NCBI RefSeq assembly: GCF_000423005.1
Contig: NZ_AUHD01000001.1
Coordinates: forward strand, 724,083-788,082
DNA: 64,000 bases
Direction of reading: 5' to 3'
Source of the DNA: Gelidibacter mesophilus DSM 14095
GTDB lineage: Bacteria; Bacteroidota; Bacteroidia; Flavobacteriales; Flavobacteriaceae
Under the pieces are notes generated by a model. The model saw nothing but the letters and a program-made list of their open reading frames with translations. It did not search any database and was not told where the DNA came from. The position numbers and the translations under genes are program-made. The first letter of the stretch is position 1, and every line of letters starts with the position of its first letter. Positions 55,823 through 64,000 of the stretch are shown piece after piece.

Positions 55823-57486
55823 AGACGTTAACATACTACGTATTGATTGTTATTGCTTTTCTATCGTGCAAAACCAAACCAGCACATGAAATCAAAGTTG
55901 AATCTCCACAACGGCCAAACATTATCTATATCATGGCAGATGATCACGCCACCCAGGCCATTAGTGCTTACGGTCATCCCATCAGCAAATTGGCACCTAC
56001 ACCCAATATTGATCGTATTGCCACAGAAGGTGCTATTTTTAGAAACAATTTCTGTACCAATTCCATCTGTGGACCAAGTAGAGCCGTGATTCTTACTGGT
56101 AAGCACAGCCACATCAACGGGTTCAGGATGAACGGCAACCGTTTTGACGGCGATCAGCCTACGTTTCCTAAAATGTTACAAAAAGCCGGCTATAACACAG
56201 CCTTGATTGGAAAATGGCATCTGCATGGCAATCCGCAAGGGTTTGATCATTGGAATATTCTGACCGACCAAGGCAATTACTACAATCCAGATTTTATCGC
56301 CATAAATCAAATAACCCAAAAGATCGATACCACCAGAATTGAAGGTTACGCTACAGATATTATTACTGAAGATGCTATAAAATATTTAGATAAAGTAAAA
56401 GACGGGAAACAACCCTTTCTGCTAATGGTACAGCACAAAGCGCCGCATCGCAATTGGATGCCGGCCTTGCGTCATTTAAACAAATATGACGATGTGAAGT
56501 TTCCATTGCCCGATACGTATTTTACCGATCATGAAGGTTCCATCGCTTCAAAGGAGCAATACCAGACCATTTACCGGGACATGTATGAAGGTCATGACTT
56601 AAAAATGACCGTGGCCAAAGGCAGTGATGAGCTGGCCCATAATCCGTGGAAAACAGATTTTGACCGAATGACCACAGCGCAACGTGCCACTTGGGACCAG
56701 GCCTACCGGCCAAAAAATGACGCCATGCACGATGCCCATTACAACGAAAAAAAACTGGATATGTGGAAGGCACAGCGGTACCTACAGGATTACTTGGCAA
56801 CCATAGCCTCAGTGGACGAAGGGGTTGGAAAAATTTTGGATTATTTAAAAGCCAACGGAATGGAAAAAAACACCATTGTTATTTATACGACCGATCAAGG
56901 CTTTTATTTGGGTGAAAAAGGCTGGTTTGACAAACGCTTTATGTACGAAGAATCCTTGGCCATGCCGATGGTGATGAGATATCCGGCAGAAATTGCTCCG
57001 GGCACTAAAGTGACGGCATTGACCCAAAACCTCGATTTTGCGGAAACCTTCCTTGATTTTGCGCAAGCTGATATCCCGGAAGATATGCAGGGGAAATCCT
57101 TAAGACCTCTCGTAACAAAAAAGACCAACGATGACGATTTCCGGGATGCCATTTACTACCATTATTATGATTTCCCCGCGTTCCACATGGTCAAAAAAAT
57201 GTATGGGATACGCACCAAACGCTATAAATTGATCCATGTGTACGATGATATTGATCAATGGGAACTCTACGATTTGAAGACCGATCCAAAAGAATTGGAC
57301 AATCTCATTGATGTGGCGTCTTATGATGGGGTTGAGAAAGAATTGCGGGTTACACTTGTAGAATTACAAAAACAGTATAAGGTAACCACAAAAGAATTTG
57401 AAAAGGCAAGTCCAGAGGCCATCCAACGGAGCTATAAAAATTTTGAACGTTTGAGAGGACAACCCATGGAAGCCTACAAACACTAA
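55819..57486 (+). CDS. S1-family sulfatase, probable lipoprotein
   Basis: 555-residue exported sulfatase; the signal ends VIAFLSC (possible lipoprotein Cys). Metal site: NIIYIMADDHATQAISAYG. The maturation motif SICGPSRAVILTGKHSH has Cys84, which must be oxidised to formylglycine by an anaerobic-type or Cys-type maturase; none is in the window. GKWHLHGNPQGFDHW, MVQHKAPHRNWMP and IYTTDQGFYLGEKGWFDKR complete the active site. The overall pattern resembles the S1 group that includes GlcNAc-6-sulfatases, but the subfamily cannot be assigned by eye. Its presence implies a sulfated substrate, which would fit a marine algal or animal glycan. It overlaps the esterase gene by four bases and precedes the GH43-like gene by about 12. 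Confidence 0.9.
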   Translation: MKTLTYYVLIVIAFLSCKTKPAHEIKVESPQRPNIIYIMADDHATQAISAYGHPISKLAPTPNIDRIATEGAIFRNNFCTNSICGPSRAVILTGKHSHINGFRMNGNRFDGDQPTFPKMLQKAGYNTALIGKWHLHGNPQGFDHWNILTDQGNYYNPDFIAINQITQKIDTTRIEGYATDIITEDAIKYLDKVKDGKQPFLLMVQHKAPHRNWMPALRHLNKYDDVKFPLPDTYFTDHEGSIASKEQYQTIYRDMYEGHDLKMTVAKGSDELAHNPWKTDFDRMTTAQRATWDQAYRPKNDAMHDAHYNEKKLDMWKAQRYLQDYLATIASVDEGVGKILDYLKANGMEKNTIVIYTTDQGFYLGEKGWFDKRFMYEESLAMPMVMRYPAEIAPGTKVTALTQNLDFAETFLDFAQADIPEDMQGKSLRPLVTKKTNDDDFRDAIYYHYYDFPAFHMVKKMYGIRTKRYKLIHVYDDIDQWELYDLKTDPKELDNLIDVASYDGVEKELRVTLVELQKQYKVTTKEFEKASPEAIQRSYKNFERLRGQPMEAYKH

Positions 57487-57498
57487 AACTATTTGATT

Positions 57499-59358
57499 AT
57501 GATTAATTCACTTAAAATGCTGGGTATATGCTTTTCTCTAGTCTTGCTCATAGGCTTTAAGGAAAGCGCTGAAGATAATGGAACATCGGAGGAAGATCAA
57601 TCGAAGACTACCGTCGAAAACAGCAAAAACAACTTTACGACCTATTGTAATCCCATCGATATTGACTATTCCTATATGTCGCATTACCGGGCCAATAACA
57701 ATGTGTCCTACCGGTCAGGGGCAGATCCGGCCGTGGTGAACTTTAACGGCCGCTTTTATATGTTCGTGACCCGCTCCCACGGCTATTGGGCTTCAGACGA
57801 TATGAGCAACTGGAAAATCATCAAACCACAAAGTTGGTATTTTAACGGCTCCAATGCGCCCGCAGCCGCAGTGAAGGACGGAAAGATTATTATTTTGGGA
57901 GATCCATCGGGGAGAGGTGCGGTCATTGAAACCGACAATCCTGAATTGGGCGATTGGAAAACCAACTATGCCGTCATCAACATGCCACACGACACACAGG
58001 ATCCCGATCTTTTTGTGGATGATGATGGCAAAGTGTATCTCTACGAAGAATCGTCAAACAAATGGCCAATTCGCGGTATCGAATTGGATGCCGACAACTA
58101 TTATGTTCCCTTGGGCGAACAGGTGGATCTGTTCAACCTCAATCCGGAGAAACACGGGTGGGAACGTTTTGGACAGGACCATAAATCTGATTTAAAACCT
58201 TTTATTGAAGGGCCTTGGATGGTAAAACACAATGGGACCTATTACCTCGAATACGGCGCTCCCGGAACCCAATGGAACGTGTATGCTGATGGGGTGTACA
58301 CCAGTAAAAATCCGCTGGGCCCCTTTGAATATGCACCCTATAATCCTATTTCCTATAAACCGGGAGGCTTTTTGAAAGGCTCTGGCCACGGCAGTACGGT
58401 CAAGGACAATAATGGCAATTACTGGCATTATTCCACTATGGCCATTTCCGTAAACTTCAAGTTTGAACGTCGTCTAGGCATGTATCCCGCAGGGTTTGAA
58501 GAAAACGGCCAGATGTACGTCAATACCGCTTATGGTGATTATCCGCATTTCCTTCCCGACACCAAAGTGGAAAACCATAAGCAACGTTTCACGGGCTGGA
58601 TGTTATTGTCCTATAACAAACCCGTAAAGACCAATTCGCCCTTGGTGGAAAAGGAGCTCAACGTCGTGGATGAAAGCGAAGAAGGCTATATGCAGGAGCA
58701 GATCAAGGATTTTAATATCGACAAGATCAATGACGAAGAGATCCGTAGCTATTGGGTTTCCGAGAGCAACAACGATTCCATCTATATTGAGATGGACCTG
58801 TTGAAACCGATGGATGTGAGCGCTCTTCAGATCAACTTCCAGGATTTTAACAGTGAGATTTTTGGACGGCCGGAGGGCATCAAACAGCAATTCGTCATTG
58901 AGTCGTCTTTAGATGGAAAAGAATGGGAAGTTGTTGTGGATTATTCAAAAAACTCAAAAGATATTCCCCATGCCTATATTCAATTAAAAAATGCTGTTGA
59001 AGCGCGTTATATCCGCTATAATCATGTGTTTTGCACCAATAAGTATTTGGCCATCTCTGAGTTGCGAATTTTCGGAAAAGGAAAAGAAGCCAAGCCGCAA
59101 ACCCCTTCCAATTTTAAAGTTACCAGACAACAGGATAGACGCAACGCCAACCTCACTTGGGATGAGGTCAACGACGCCACAGGTTACGTTATTTATTGGG
59201 GGATAGAAAAAGATAAGCTCAACCTAAATGCCATGATGTACGACCATCCAGATTATGAATTACGCGCGTTAACTACGGATCAATCGTATTATTTGCAGGT
59301 GGAAACGTTTAATGAAAATGGGATTTCAGAGCGAAGTGAGATTGTATTTATAGAATAG
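57499..59358 (+). CDS. GH43-like glycosidase with discoidin and fibronectin type III domains
   Basis: 619-residue exported enzyme. ATG 57499 is chosen over the TTG at 57493, and the signal is MLGICFSLVLLIGF. Residues about 60-380 form a five-bladed propeller of GH43 type. The expected acidic triad is visible: Asp76 in RSGADPAVVNFNGRFYMF, Asp168 in QDPDLFVDDDGKVYLYEE, and Glu237 in IEGPWMVKHNGTYYLEYG. Residues about 420-530 look like an F5/8-type discoidin domain (VEARYIRYNHVFCTNKYLAI). Residues about 535-619 form a fibronectin type III domain (ANLTWDEVNDATGYVIYWG, SYYLQVETFNENG). The GH43 subfamily and substrate are not assignable. It is the last gene of the GH2-esterase-sulfatase operon. Confidence 0.82.
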   Translation: MINSLKMLGICFSLVLLIGFKESAEDNGTSEEDQSKTTVENSKNNFTTYCNPIDIDYSYMSHYRANNNVSYRSGADPAVVNFNGRFYMFVTRSHGYWASDDMSNWKIIKPQSWYFNGSNAPAAAVKDGKIIILGDPSGRGAVIETDNPELGDWKTNYAVINMPHDTQDPDLFVDDDGKVYLYEESSNKWPIRGIELDADNYYVPLGEQVDLFNLNPEKHGWERFGQDHKSDLKPFIEGPWMVKHNGTYYLEYGAPGTQWNVYADGVYTSKNPLGPFEYAPYNPISYKPGGFLKGSGHGSTVKDNNGNYWHYSTMAISVNFKFERRLGMYPAGFEENGQMYVNTAYGDYPHFLPDTKVENHKQRFTGWMLLSYNKPVKTNSPLVEKELNVVDESEEGYMQEQIKDFNIDKINDEEIRSYWVSESNNDSIYIEMDLLKPMDVSALQINFQDFNSEIFGRPEGIKQQFVIESSLDGKEWEVVVDYSKNSKDIPHAYIQLKNAVEARYIRYNHVFCTNKYLAISELRIFGKGKEAKPQTPSNFKVTRQQDRRNANLTWDEVNDATGYVIYWGIEKDKLNLNAMMYDHPDYELRALTTDQSYYLQVETFNENGISERSEIVFIE

Positions 59359-59555
59359 CTTCTCTTAAATCTGTTTAAAGGAAATTAAGGGTATGAAAAA
59401 GGAGGATATTTCAGGTTACGCGTGAGACTTCGGTAGATGATCCGTTGTATAAATTTCCGAGGAAGAATATTCTGAAAACTGAAAACCTTTGCATTATAGT
59501 TTGGAATTTGTAATTTCCACCTATATTAAATGTTACACCGTGCAAAGTCTCAATT

Positions 59556-62360
59556 TTGAAAGTTAAATCAATCATCTTATACATCCAACTCTTGTTTTCA
59601 ACAGTGTTGATTGCGCAAGAGTTGCCTCCCATTACTACTTACCAACCGCAGCAATATGGTGCTGAAAACCAAAATTGGAGTATTTCCCAATCGGATGAGC
59701 ACTATATTTATGTTGCAAACAATAAAGGACTTCTTGAATTTAATGGGGCGGAATGGCAATTGTATCCTACGCCAAACCAATCCGTTTTGCGTTCGGTAAA
59801 GGTAATTGATGACCTGATCTATACAGGATGTTATATGAACTTCGGGTATTGGAAACGCAATGCATTTGGAAGCTTGGACTATACGTCAATCTCTGATGAA
59901 CTGGAAATACCGCTTATTGAAGACGAGCAGTTTTGGAACATCCTGTCCATGGATCACTATATTCTCTTTCAGTCCTTAAATAGAATTTATATCTACAATT
60001 TAGACGATCAAAGTTATAAAATAATTGCTGCTCAGAGTACGATTACTAAAATTTTCAGAGTGGACGATACTGTGTATTATCAAGTCTTTGGAGAAGGTAT
60101 TTATAAAATTGAAAGTGGTCAATCGGTGTTATGGATTGACAATGTGGTTTTTTTAACCAATGTTATCGTCAATATGTTTAGTCATAATGGCGATTTATTG
60201 ATTGAAACGCAAGAACAGGGGTTTTATAAATGGAATGATGGACGTCTCTATGATTGGGATATACCTGCCAAAAAAATGATCGACAACTTGAGCGTGTACA
60301 ATAGTATAATGCTTAAAAATGGTGATTTTATATTAGGAACTATCTCCAATGGCATGATTTACTTGACCCACTCTGGAGAGATTTCTTATACCATTGATCA
60401 GGCAGATGGGCTTTCTAACAATACGGTGCTGGGTCTGTTTGAGGACAACAACAATAATATTTGGTTGGCTTTGGATAATGGCATCAACATCATCAACATA
60501 AAATCGGCATTAAGTATCTATAATGATAAAAATGGTGATTTAGGTACGGTTTATACCTCGACACTTTATGATGGGAATTTATATTTAGGTACTAATCAAG
60601 GACTTTTTTATAAAGCCATCGATTCCGCCGATCGTTTCAAATTTATTCAGGGTACCAAAGGGCAGGTGTGGAGTTTGAATAAAATTGGGGACACCCTCTT
60701 TTGCGGTCATAATTTAGGAACTTTTGTAATTAAAGGTGATCAGGCACAATTGATAGCATCCATTCCAGGAACTTGGGATGTACAATCTTTTCTAGACAAT
60801 GACAATCTAGTTATTCAAGGTAATTATAGTGGGCTACATTTCCTACATCGACAAAATGGACAATGGACCTATAAAAATAAATTGGAAGGCTTCAATATTT
60901 CTTCTAAGTATTTTGCTGTTGTAGATTCGCTGAGATTCTTAGTAAGCCATGAATATAAAGGTGTTTTTGAAATTTCAATAAATGAAGATTGGACTCAAGT
61001 ACAATCGGTTATAAAAGATACGTCTGTAGAGAAAGGTTTTGGTTCAAGTTTGATCACCTATTTGGATGACGTTTTATACGCCTATGAGAAGGGCGTATTT
61101 GTATACGACAAACAGCAGCGACAATTTGAAAAAGATAGTGTGTTGAGTAGTATTTTTACATTAGGAGCATATACCTCCGGTAAACTGATTTCAGATACCC
61201 AGCATGATAGACTTTGGGGTTTCTCAGATAAAAATATCTCCTATGTGTATCCGGGTAAATTCAGTGCGAAACCTATTATATCAAGAATTCCTCTCACAAA
61301 GTCCTTAAGAAAGGACATGACTGGTTATGAAACCATTTCTTATCTATCAGATGGCAATTATCTCTTTGGGACATCGTCAGGTTATATTATTATAGACCTC
61401 AATAAGATAGATCTTAAATCTTATGATATTGCCATCAACTCCATATCTAATTATGCCATCAATGGCGAGGCATTTTCTGTGGATATGACCAAATTCTCCA
61501 ATTTTGGTAATAATGAAAACAATCTTCAATTTACCTATAGTGTGGCCGAGTTTTATAAGTATTTACAAGCAGAATATCAGTATAAACTCGTTGGGTATTA
61601 TGACGAATGGAGTTCGTGGTCTTCTGAGTCCTCGGTATTGTTTAAAAATTTACCCTATGGTCAATATGCTTTCAAGGTACGTTCAAAGGTGGGAAATAAC
61701 CTTTCCAATAATGAAGCTATTTATAAATTTGAAATTGCTAAGCCCTGGTATCTTTCTAATTTAATGCTGATTCAATATTTATTAGGTTTTATCACTTTGG
61801 TGGTTATGGTCCATTCCTTATATAGACGTTATTATAAAAAGCAAAGAGAAAAATTGATGTTGAAAAATAAACGCGACTTGGAATTAAAGGAACTTGAGAT
61901 AGAGCAACAATTGATGCAACTCAAAAACGAAAAGCTTGTTCTTGATATAGACAACAAAAACAGGGAATTGGCAATTTCTACCATGAGCCTGATTAAGAAG
62001 AATGAGTTTTTGAATCAAATCAAGGAAGAATTAAAAAACACCGAAAATCAGAAAAGTGTAAAGCCGGTCATCAAGATTATTGACAAAAATATAAATACTA
62101 CAGACGATTGGACGTTTTTTCAAGAAGCTTTCAACAATGCCGATAAAGATTTCTTTAAAAAGGTAAAGAGCAAACACCCCAAATTAACCCCTGATGATCT
62201 TAAACTCTGTGCTTATCTCCGGTTGAATCTTTCTTCTAAGGAGATTGCACCTTTGTTAAATATTTCCCATAGAAGTGTGGAGGTGAAGAGGTATAGATTA
62301 CGGAAAAAGATGGATTTGCCCCATGAAACGAGCTTAACAAATTATATCTTGGAATTGTAG
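59556..62360 (+). CDS. one-component transmembrane regulator, paralogue of the 36.6-kb regulator
   Basis: About 934 residues with the same architecture as the other regulator: signal segment (SIILYIQLLFSTVLIAQ), propeller repeats (NWSISQSDEHYIYVANNKG, QSVLRSVKVIDDLIYTG), Y_Y_Y domain (YQYKLVGYYDEWSSWSS), TM at about 731-757, coiled coil, and HTH at about 871-930 (HPKLTPDDLKLCAYLRLN, SSKEIAPLLNISHRSVEVKR). The two HTH segments are nearly the same length and highly similar, but the recognition helix differs (ISLRGVETQR against ISHRSVEVKR), so different operators are expected. The frame has no ATG near the start. TTG 59556 is used, and a nine-codon ATG frame (59530-59559) ends overlapping it, which suggests translational coupling. 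It lies 237 bases upstream of an interrupted susC gene. Confidence 0.83.
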   Translation: MKVKSIILYIQLLFSTVLIAQELPPITTYQPQQYGAENQNWSISQSDEHYIYVANNKGLLEFNGAEWQLYPTPNQSVLRSVKVIDDLIYTGCYMNFGYWKRNAFGSLDYTSISDELEIPLIEDEQFWNILSMDHYILFQSLNRIYIYNLDDQSYKIIAAQSTITKIFRVDDTVYYQVFGEGIYKIESGQSVLWIDNVVFLTNVIVNMFSHNGDLLIETQEQGFYKWNDGRLYDWDIPAKKMIDNLSVYNSIMLKNGDFILGTISNGMIYLTHSGEISYTIDQADGLSNNTVLGLFEDNNNNIWLALDNGINIINIKSALSIYNDKNGDLGTVYTSTLYDGNLYLGTNQGLFYKAIDSADRFKFIQGTKGQVWSLNKIGDTLFCGHNLGTFVIKGDQAQLIASIPGTWDVQSFLDNDNLVIQGNYSGLHFLHRQNGQWTYKNKLEGFNISSKYFAVVDSLRFLVSHEYKGVFEISINEDWTQVQSVIKDTSVEKGFGSSLITYLDDVLYAYEKGVFVYDKQQRQFEKDSVLSSIFTLGAYTSGKLISDTQHDRLWGFSDKNISYVYPGKFSAKPIISRIPLTKSLRKDMTGYETISYLSDGNYLFGTSSGYIIIDLNKIDLKSYDIAINSISNYAINGEAFSVDMTKFSNFGNNENNLQFTYSVAEFYKYLQAEYQYKLVGYYDEWSSWSSESSVLFKNLPYGQYAFKVRSKVGNNLSNNEAIYKFEIAKPWYLSNLMLIQYLLGFITLVVMVHSLYRRYYKKQREKLMLKNKRDLELKELEIEQQLMQLKNEKLVLDIDNKNRELAISTMSLIKKNEFLNQIKEELKNTENQKSVKPVIKIIDKNINTTDDWTFFQEAFNNADKDFFKKVKSKHPKLTPDDLKLCAYLRLNLSSKEIAPLLNISHRSVEVKRYRLRKKMDLPHETSLTNYILEL

Positions 62361-62427
62361 AGGTACTACACCTTTATAAATCACCCATACATTACCACAA
62401 CATGACCTCTTCTTCACTATAGCTGTT

Positions 62428-62521
62428 ACGATATCGTGATAAATTTTAAAAACTGCGTAATTAGCGAATCTGTGGGGCTAATTTTGGTTATATCGCAATT
62501 AAAATGACAATTTTATGTCAT
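62428..62521. promoter_or_regulatory. palindromes upstream of the interrupted susC
   Basis: ACGATATCGT (62428-62437) is a perfect 10-base palindrome. ATGACA-attttA-TGTCAT (62504-62521) is a perfect 6+6 inverted repeat with a 6-base spacer. A -7-like TAAGTTTA (62571-62578) lies 20 bases before the ATG at 62598. The inverted repeat is a plausible operator for the adjacent regulator. None of these match the TACGTCA sites of the other locus. Confidence 0.4.
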
Positions 62522-62597
62522 GTATATTCATTGTTGTGGTGACTTTTATTTTTTTAATAATTGAATTGTCTAAGTTTATACAATAAAGTTTTAAACT

Positions 62598-63665
62598 ATG
62601 ATAACAAAATTTCTCTCATTTTTAATTCTCCTTTCTACAACCTTGGCAATTGGTCAAACAATCAATGTTAAAGGAACTGTAAAGGATTCAGAAAGCGGCC
62701 AACCTCTTATAGGAGTAAATGTCATTGTTAAGAATACCTCAAAAGGTGCTTCTACTGATTTTGATGGTAACTTTAGCATAGATGCTGTTGGCATAAATTC
62801 GGTATTGGTGTTCTCTTATGTAGGTTTTCAAAATCAAGAAGTAAAGGTTTTTAATGATCAACCCATGACCATTGTATTAAAAGAAGACGCAGAAGCCCTT
62901 GGTGAAATTGTAGTCATTGGCTACGGAACGCAAAAAGTTACGGATGTTTCTGGTGCTATTTCGACGGTGAAGTCGGAAACAATTGAAAACTTAAAACCGT
63001 TAAGAGTTGAAGAAGCTCTTCAGGGCAATGCTTCAGGTGTTGCGGTGGTGCAAGGAGGCGCTCCAGGAAGTAAGCCCACAGTATTAATACGGGGTATTCC
63101 GTCATTTACTGGTACTGATCCGGTTGTTATTATTGATGGAGTTCCTCAAACCCTTGATGACTTAAATTCGATTAACTCTGCAGACATTCAATCTATAAAC
63201 ATTTTAAAAGACGCAGCGTCAACGGCTATTTATGGTGTTAAAGGAGGGAATGGTGTAATTGTGGTAACCACTAAGGGTGGTAGAAGCAATGAAAAGACAG
63301 AGTTTTCATTTAATACTTACACAGGTATTCAATCTGTAGATAGAAAAATAGGGCTATTAAATGCTTCAGAGTACGCTACTATAATTAATGAAGGTAGTGC
63401 AGTATCTGGAGGGAATTTAATATTTTCAGATCTTTCTACTTTAGGAGTTGGTACAGATTGGCAAGATGAAATTTTTAAAGATGCTCCGGTAACATCATAT
63501 ACCCTCTCTGCTCGCGGTGGATCAGATAAAGTAGGTTATTTTTTATCCACGGGTTATTTAAGGCAAGGGGGTATAGTGGGCGGTATGGATAAATCCAATT
63601 TTAATAGATTGAATGTCACGGCCAACATTGATTTCCAATTAACATCTATAGAGGTCAGTATCTAA
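62598..63665 (+). pseudogene. susC interrupted by an IS1595-family element
   Basis: N-terminal third of a SusC/RagA transporter. The signal peptide (MITKFLSFLILLSTTLAIGQ), carboxypeptidase-regulatory-like domain (GTVKDSESGQPLIGVNVIV, STDFDGNFSI), SusC linker (EIVVIGYGTQKVTDVSGAI) and plug (DPVVIIDGVPQTLDDLN, SINILKDAASTAIYGVKG) are intact. Homology stops at about residue 350 (ANIDFQLTS). The last residues, IEVSI, and the stop codon come from inserted DNA. The missing two thirds is the barrel, so no working transporter can be made from this piece. The 3' part may lie beyond the element, outside the window. It was probably the transporter controlled by the regulator upstream. Confidence 0.85.
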
Positions 63666-64000
63666 ATACATATCTTTATTGTCAGTAAACATATAATATT
63701 ATGGATATTTTTAAAGGTCAAAATCTTCTAGAGTTCTCTGATCGGTTCAAAACCGATGAAGATTGCAAGAAATACTTAGCTTCAATTAAATCAAATATGG
63801 GCTACAAATGCTTGAGATGTAATCATACTGCCTGCCAAGTTCGCAAGGATTTTGCAAGACAGTGCAATATCTGCGGACATATTGAATCTACCACGGCCAA
63901 TACGCTTTTCCACAAGGTTAAATTTGGAGTTCGCAAAGCATTTTTTATTTGTTTTGAAATGGCTTCATCAACCAAGAGCCTATCTGCACGCTATATGGGT
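63649..64000 (+). mobile_element. IS1595-family insertion sequence, left part
   Basis: Susc coding similarity ends at about 63648 and transposase begins at 63701, so the left end of the element lies at about 63649-63656. The terminal inverted repeat and 8-base target duplication cannot be confirmed because the right end is outside the window. GTCAGTA occurs twice near the left end (63654-63660, 63681-63687). Confidence 0.75.
63701..64000 (+). CDS. IS1595-family transposase, N-terminal part (runs off window)
   Basis: The first 100 codons are visible and the frame is open to the window edge. The start MDIFKGQNLLEFSDRF leads into KTDEDCKKYLASIK and a zinc ribbon with two Cys pairs, YKCLRCNH and QCNICGH. 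STTANTLFHKVKFGVRKAFF and ASSTKSLSARYMG follow. This is the standard N-terminal arrangement of IS1595/ISXO2-like transposases; the DDE catalytic core would lie beyond the window. ATG 63701 is the only reasonable start. It is oriented the same way as the susC gene it interrupts. Confidence 0.85.
   Translation, partial: MDIFKGQNLLEFSDRFKTDEDCKKYLASIKSNMGYKCLRCNHTACQVRKDFARQCNICGHIESTTANTLFHKVKFGVRKAFFICFEMASSTKSLSARYMG

Overview
The window is about 64 kb of AT-rich chromosome from a member of the Bacteroidota, most likely the family Flavobacteriaceae. The evidence is three SusC-type genes (two paired with SusD genes), type IX secretion (T9SS) sorting domains, a gliding-motility operon in the order sprC-sprD-sprB-sprF, LytTR/LytS regulation, lipoproteins with an acidic run after the lipobox, and promoters of the TTG-N19/20-TAnnTTTG type. 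No rRNA, tRNA or CRISPR array was seen.

Layout. 1-4.7 kb: the tail of a DUF4168-like secreted protein, an arylamine N-acetyltransferase with a one-base frameshift near its N terminus, and a leftward LytS kinase - LytTR regulator - NagX-like acyltransferase cluster. 4.8-11.7 kb: a divergent susC-susD-GH20 hexosaminidase locus, probably for GlcNAc-containing glycans. 11.7-12.3 kb: a 564-base non-coding stretch rich in inverted repeats. 12.3-16.7 kb: a small lipoprotein, a TonB-dependent receptor and a DUF4374 lipoprotein (XusA/XusB-like, probable ferric-siderophore capture). 16.9-20.3 kb: a membrane metal-dependent hydrolase, a small secreted protein and a secreted beta-helix protein. 20.5-36.4 kb: the sprC/D/B/F gliding and T9SS adhesin operon, dominated by a 3,471-residue SprB-like adhesin.

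36.5-59.4 kb is a large polysaccharide-utilisation region. It begins with a membrane-spanning one-component sensor/regulator, then susC-susD and a two-LamG surface lipoprotein, then two tandem GH144-like beta-glucanases, an esterase and a GH3 beta-glucosidase. After a strong hairpin comes a second enzyme set: GH2 with a malectin-like tail, a carboxylesterase, a sulfatase, and a GH43-like enzyme with discoidin and Fn3 domains. 59.5-64 kb repeats the arrangement of paralogous sensor/regulator followed by susC, but this susC is cut after about 350 codons by an IS1595-family element that runs off the window.

How it fits together: SusC/SusD and LamG proteins would capture glycans at the surface. 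GH144, GH3, GH2, GH43, the esterases and the sulfatase would trim them. The two propeller/Y_Y_Y/HTH proteins probably sense glycan fragments in the periplasm and act directly on the adjacent susC promoters. The first of these promoters carries a cluster of TACGTCA half-sites. The GH144+GH3 pair suggests beta-1,2-glucan, while the sulfatase/GH2/GH43 set suggests a second, decorated or sulfated glycan. Assignments rest on motifs read by eye; no database search was possible.
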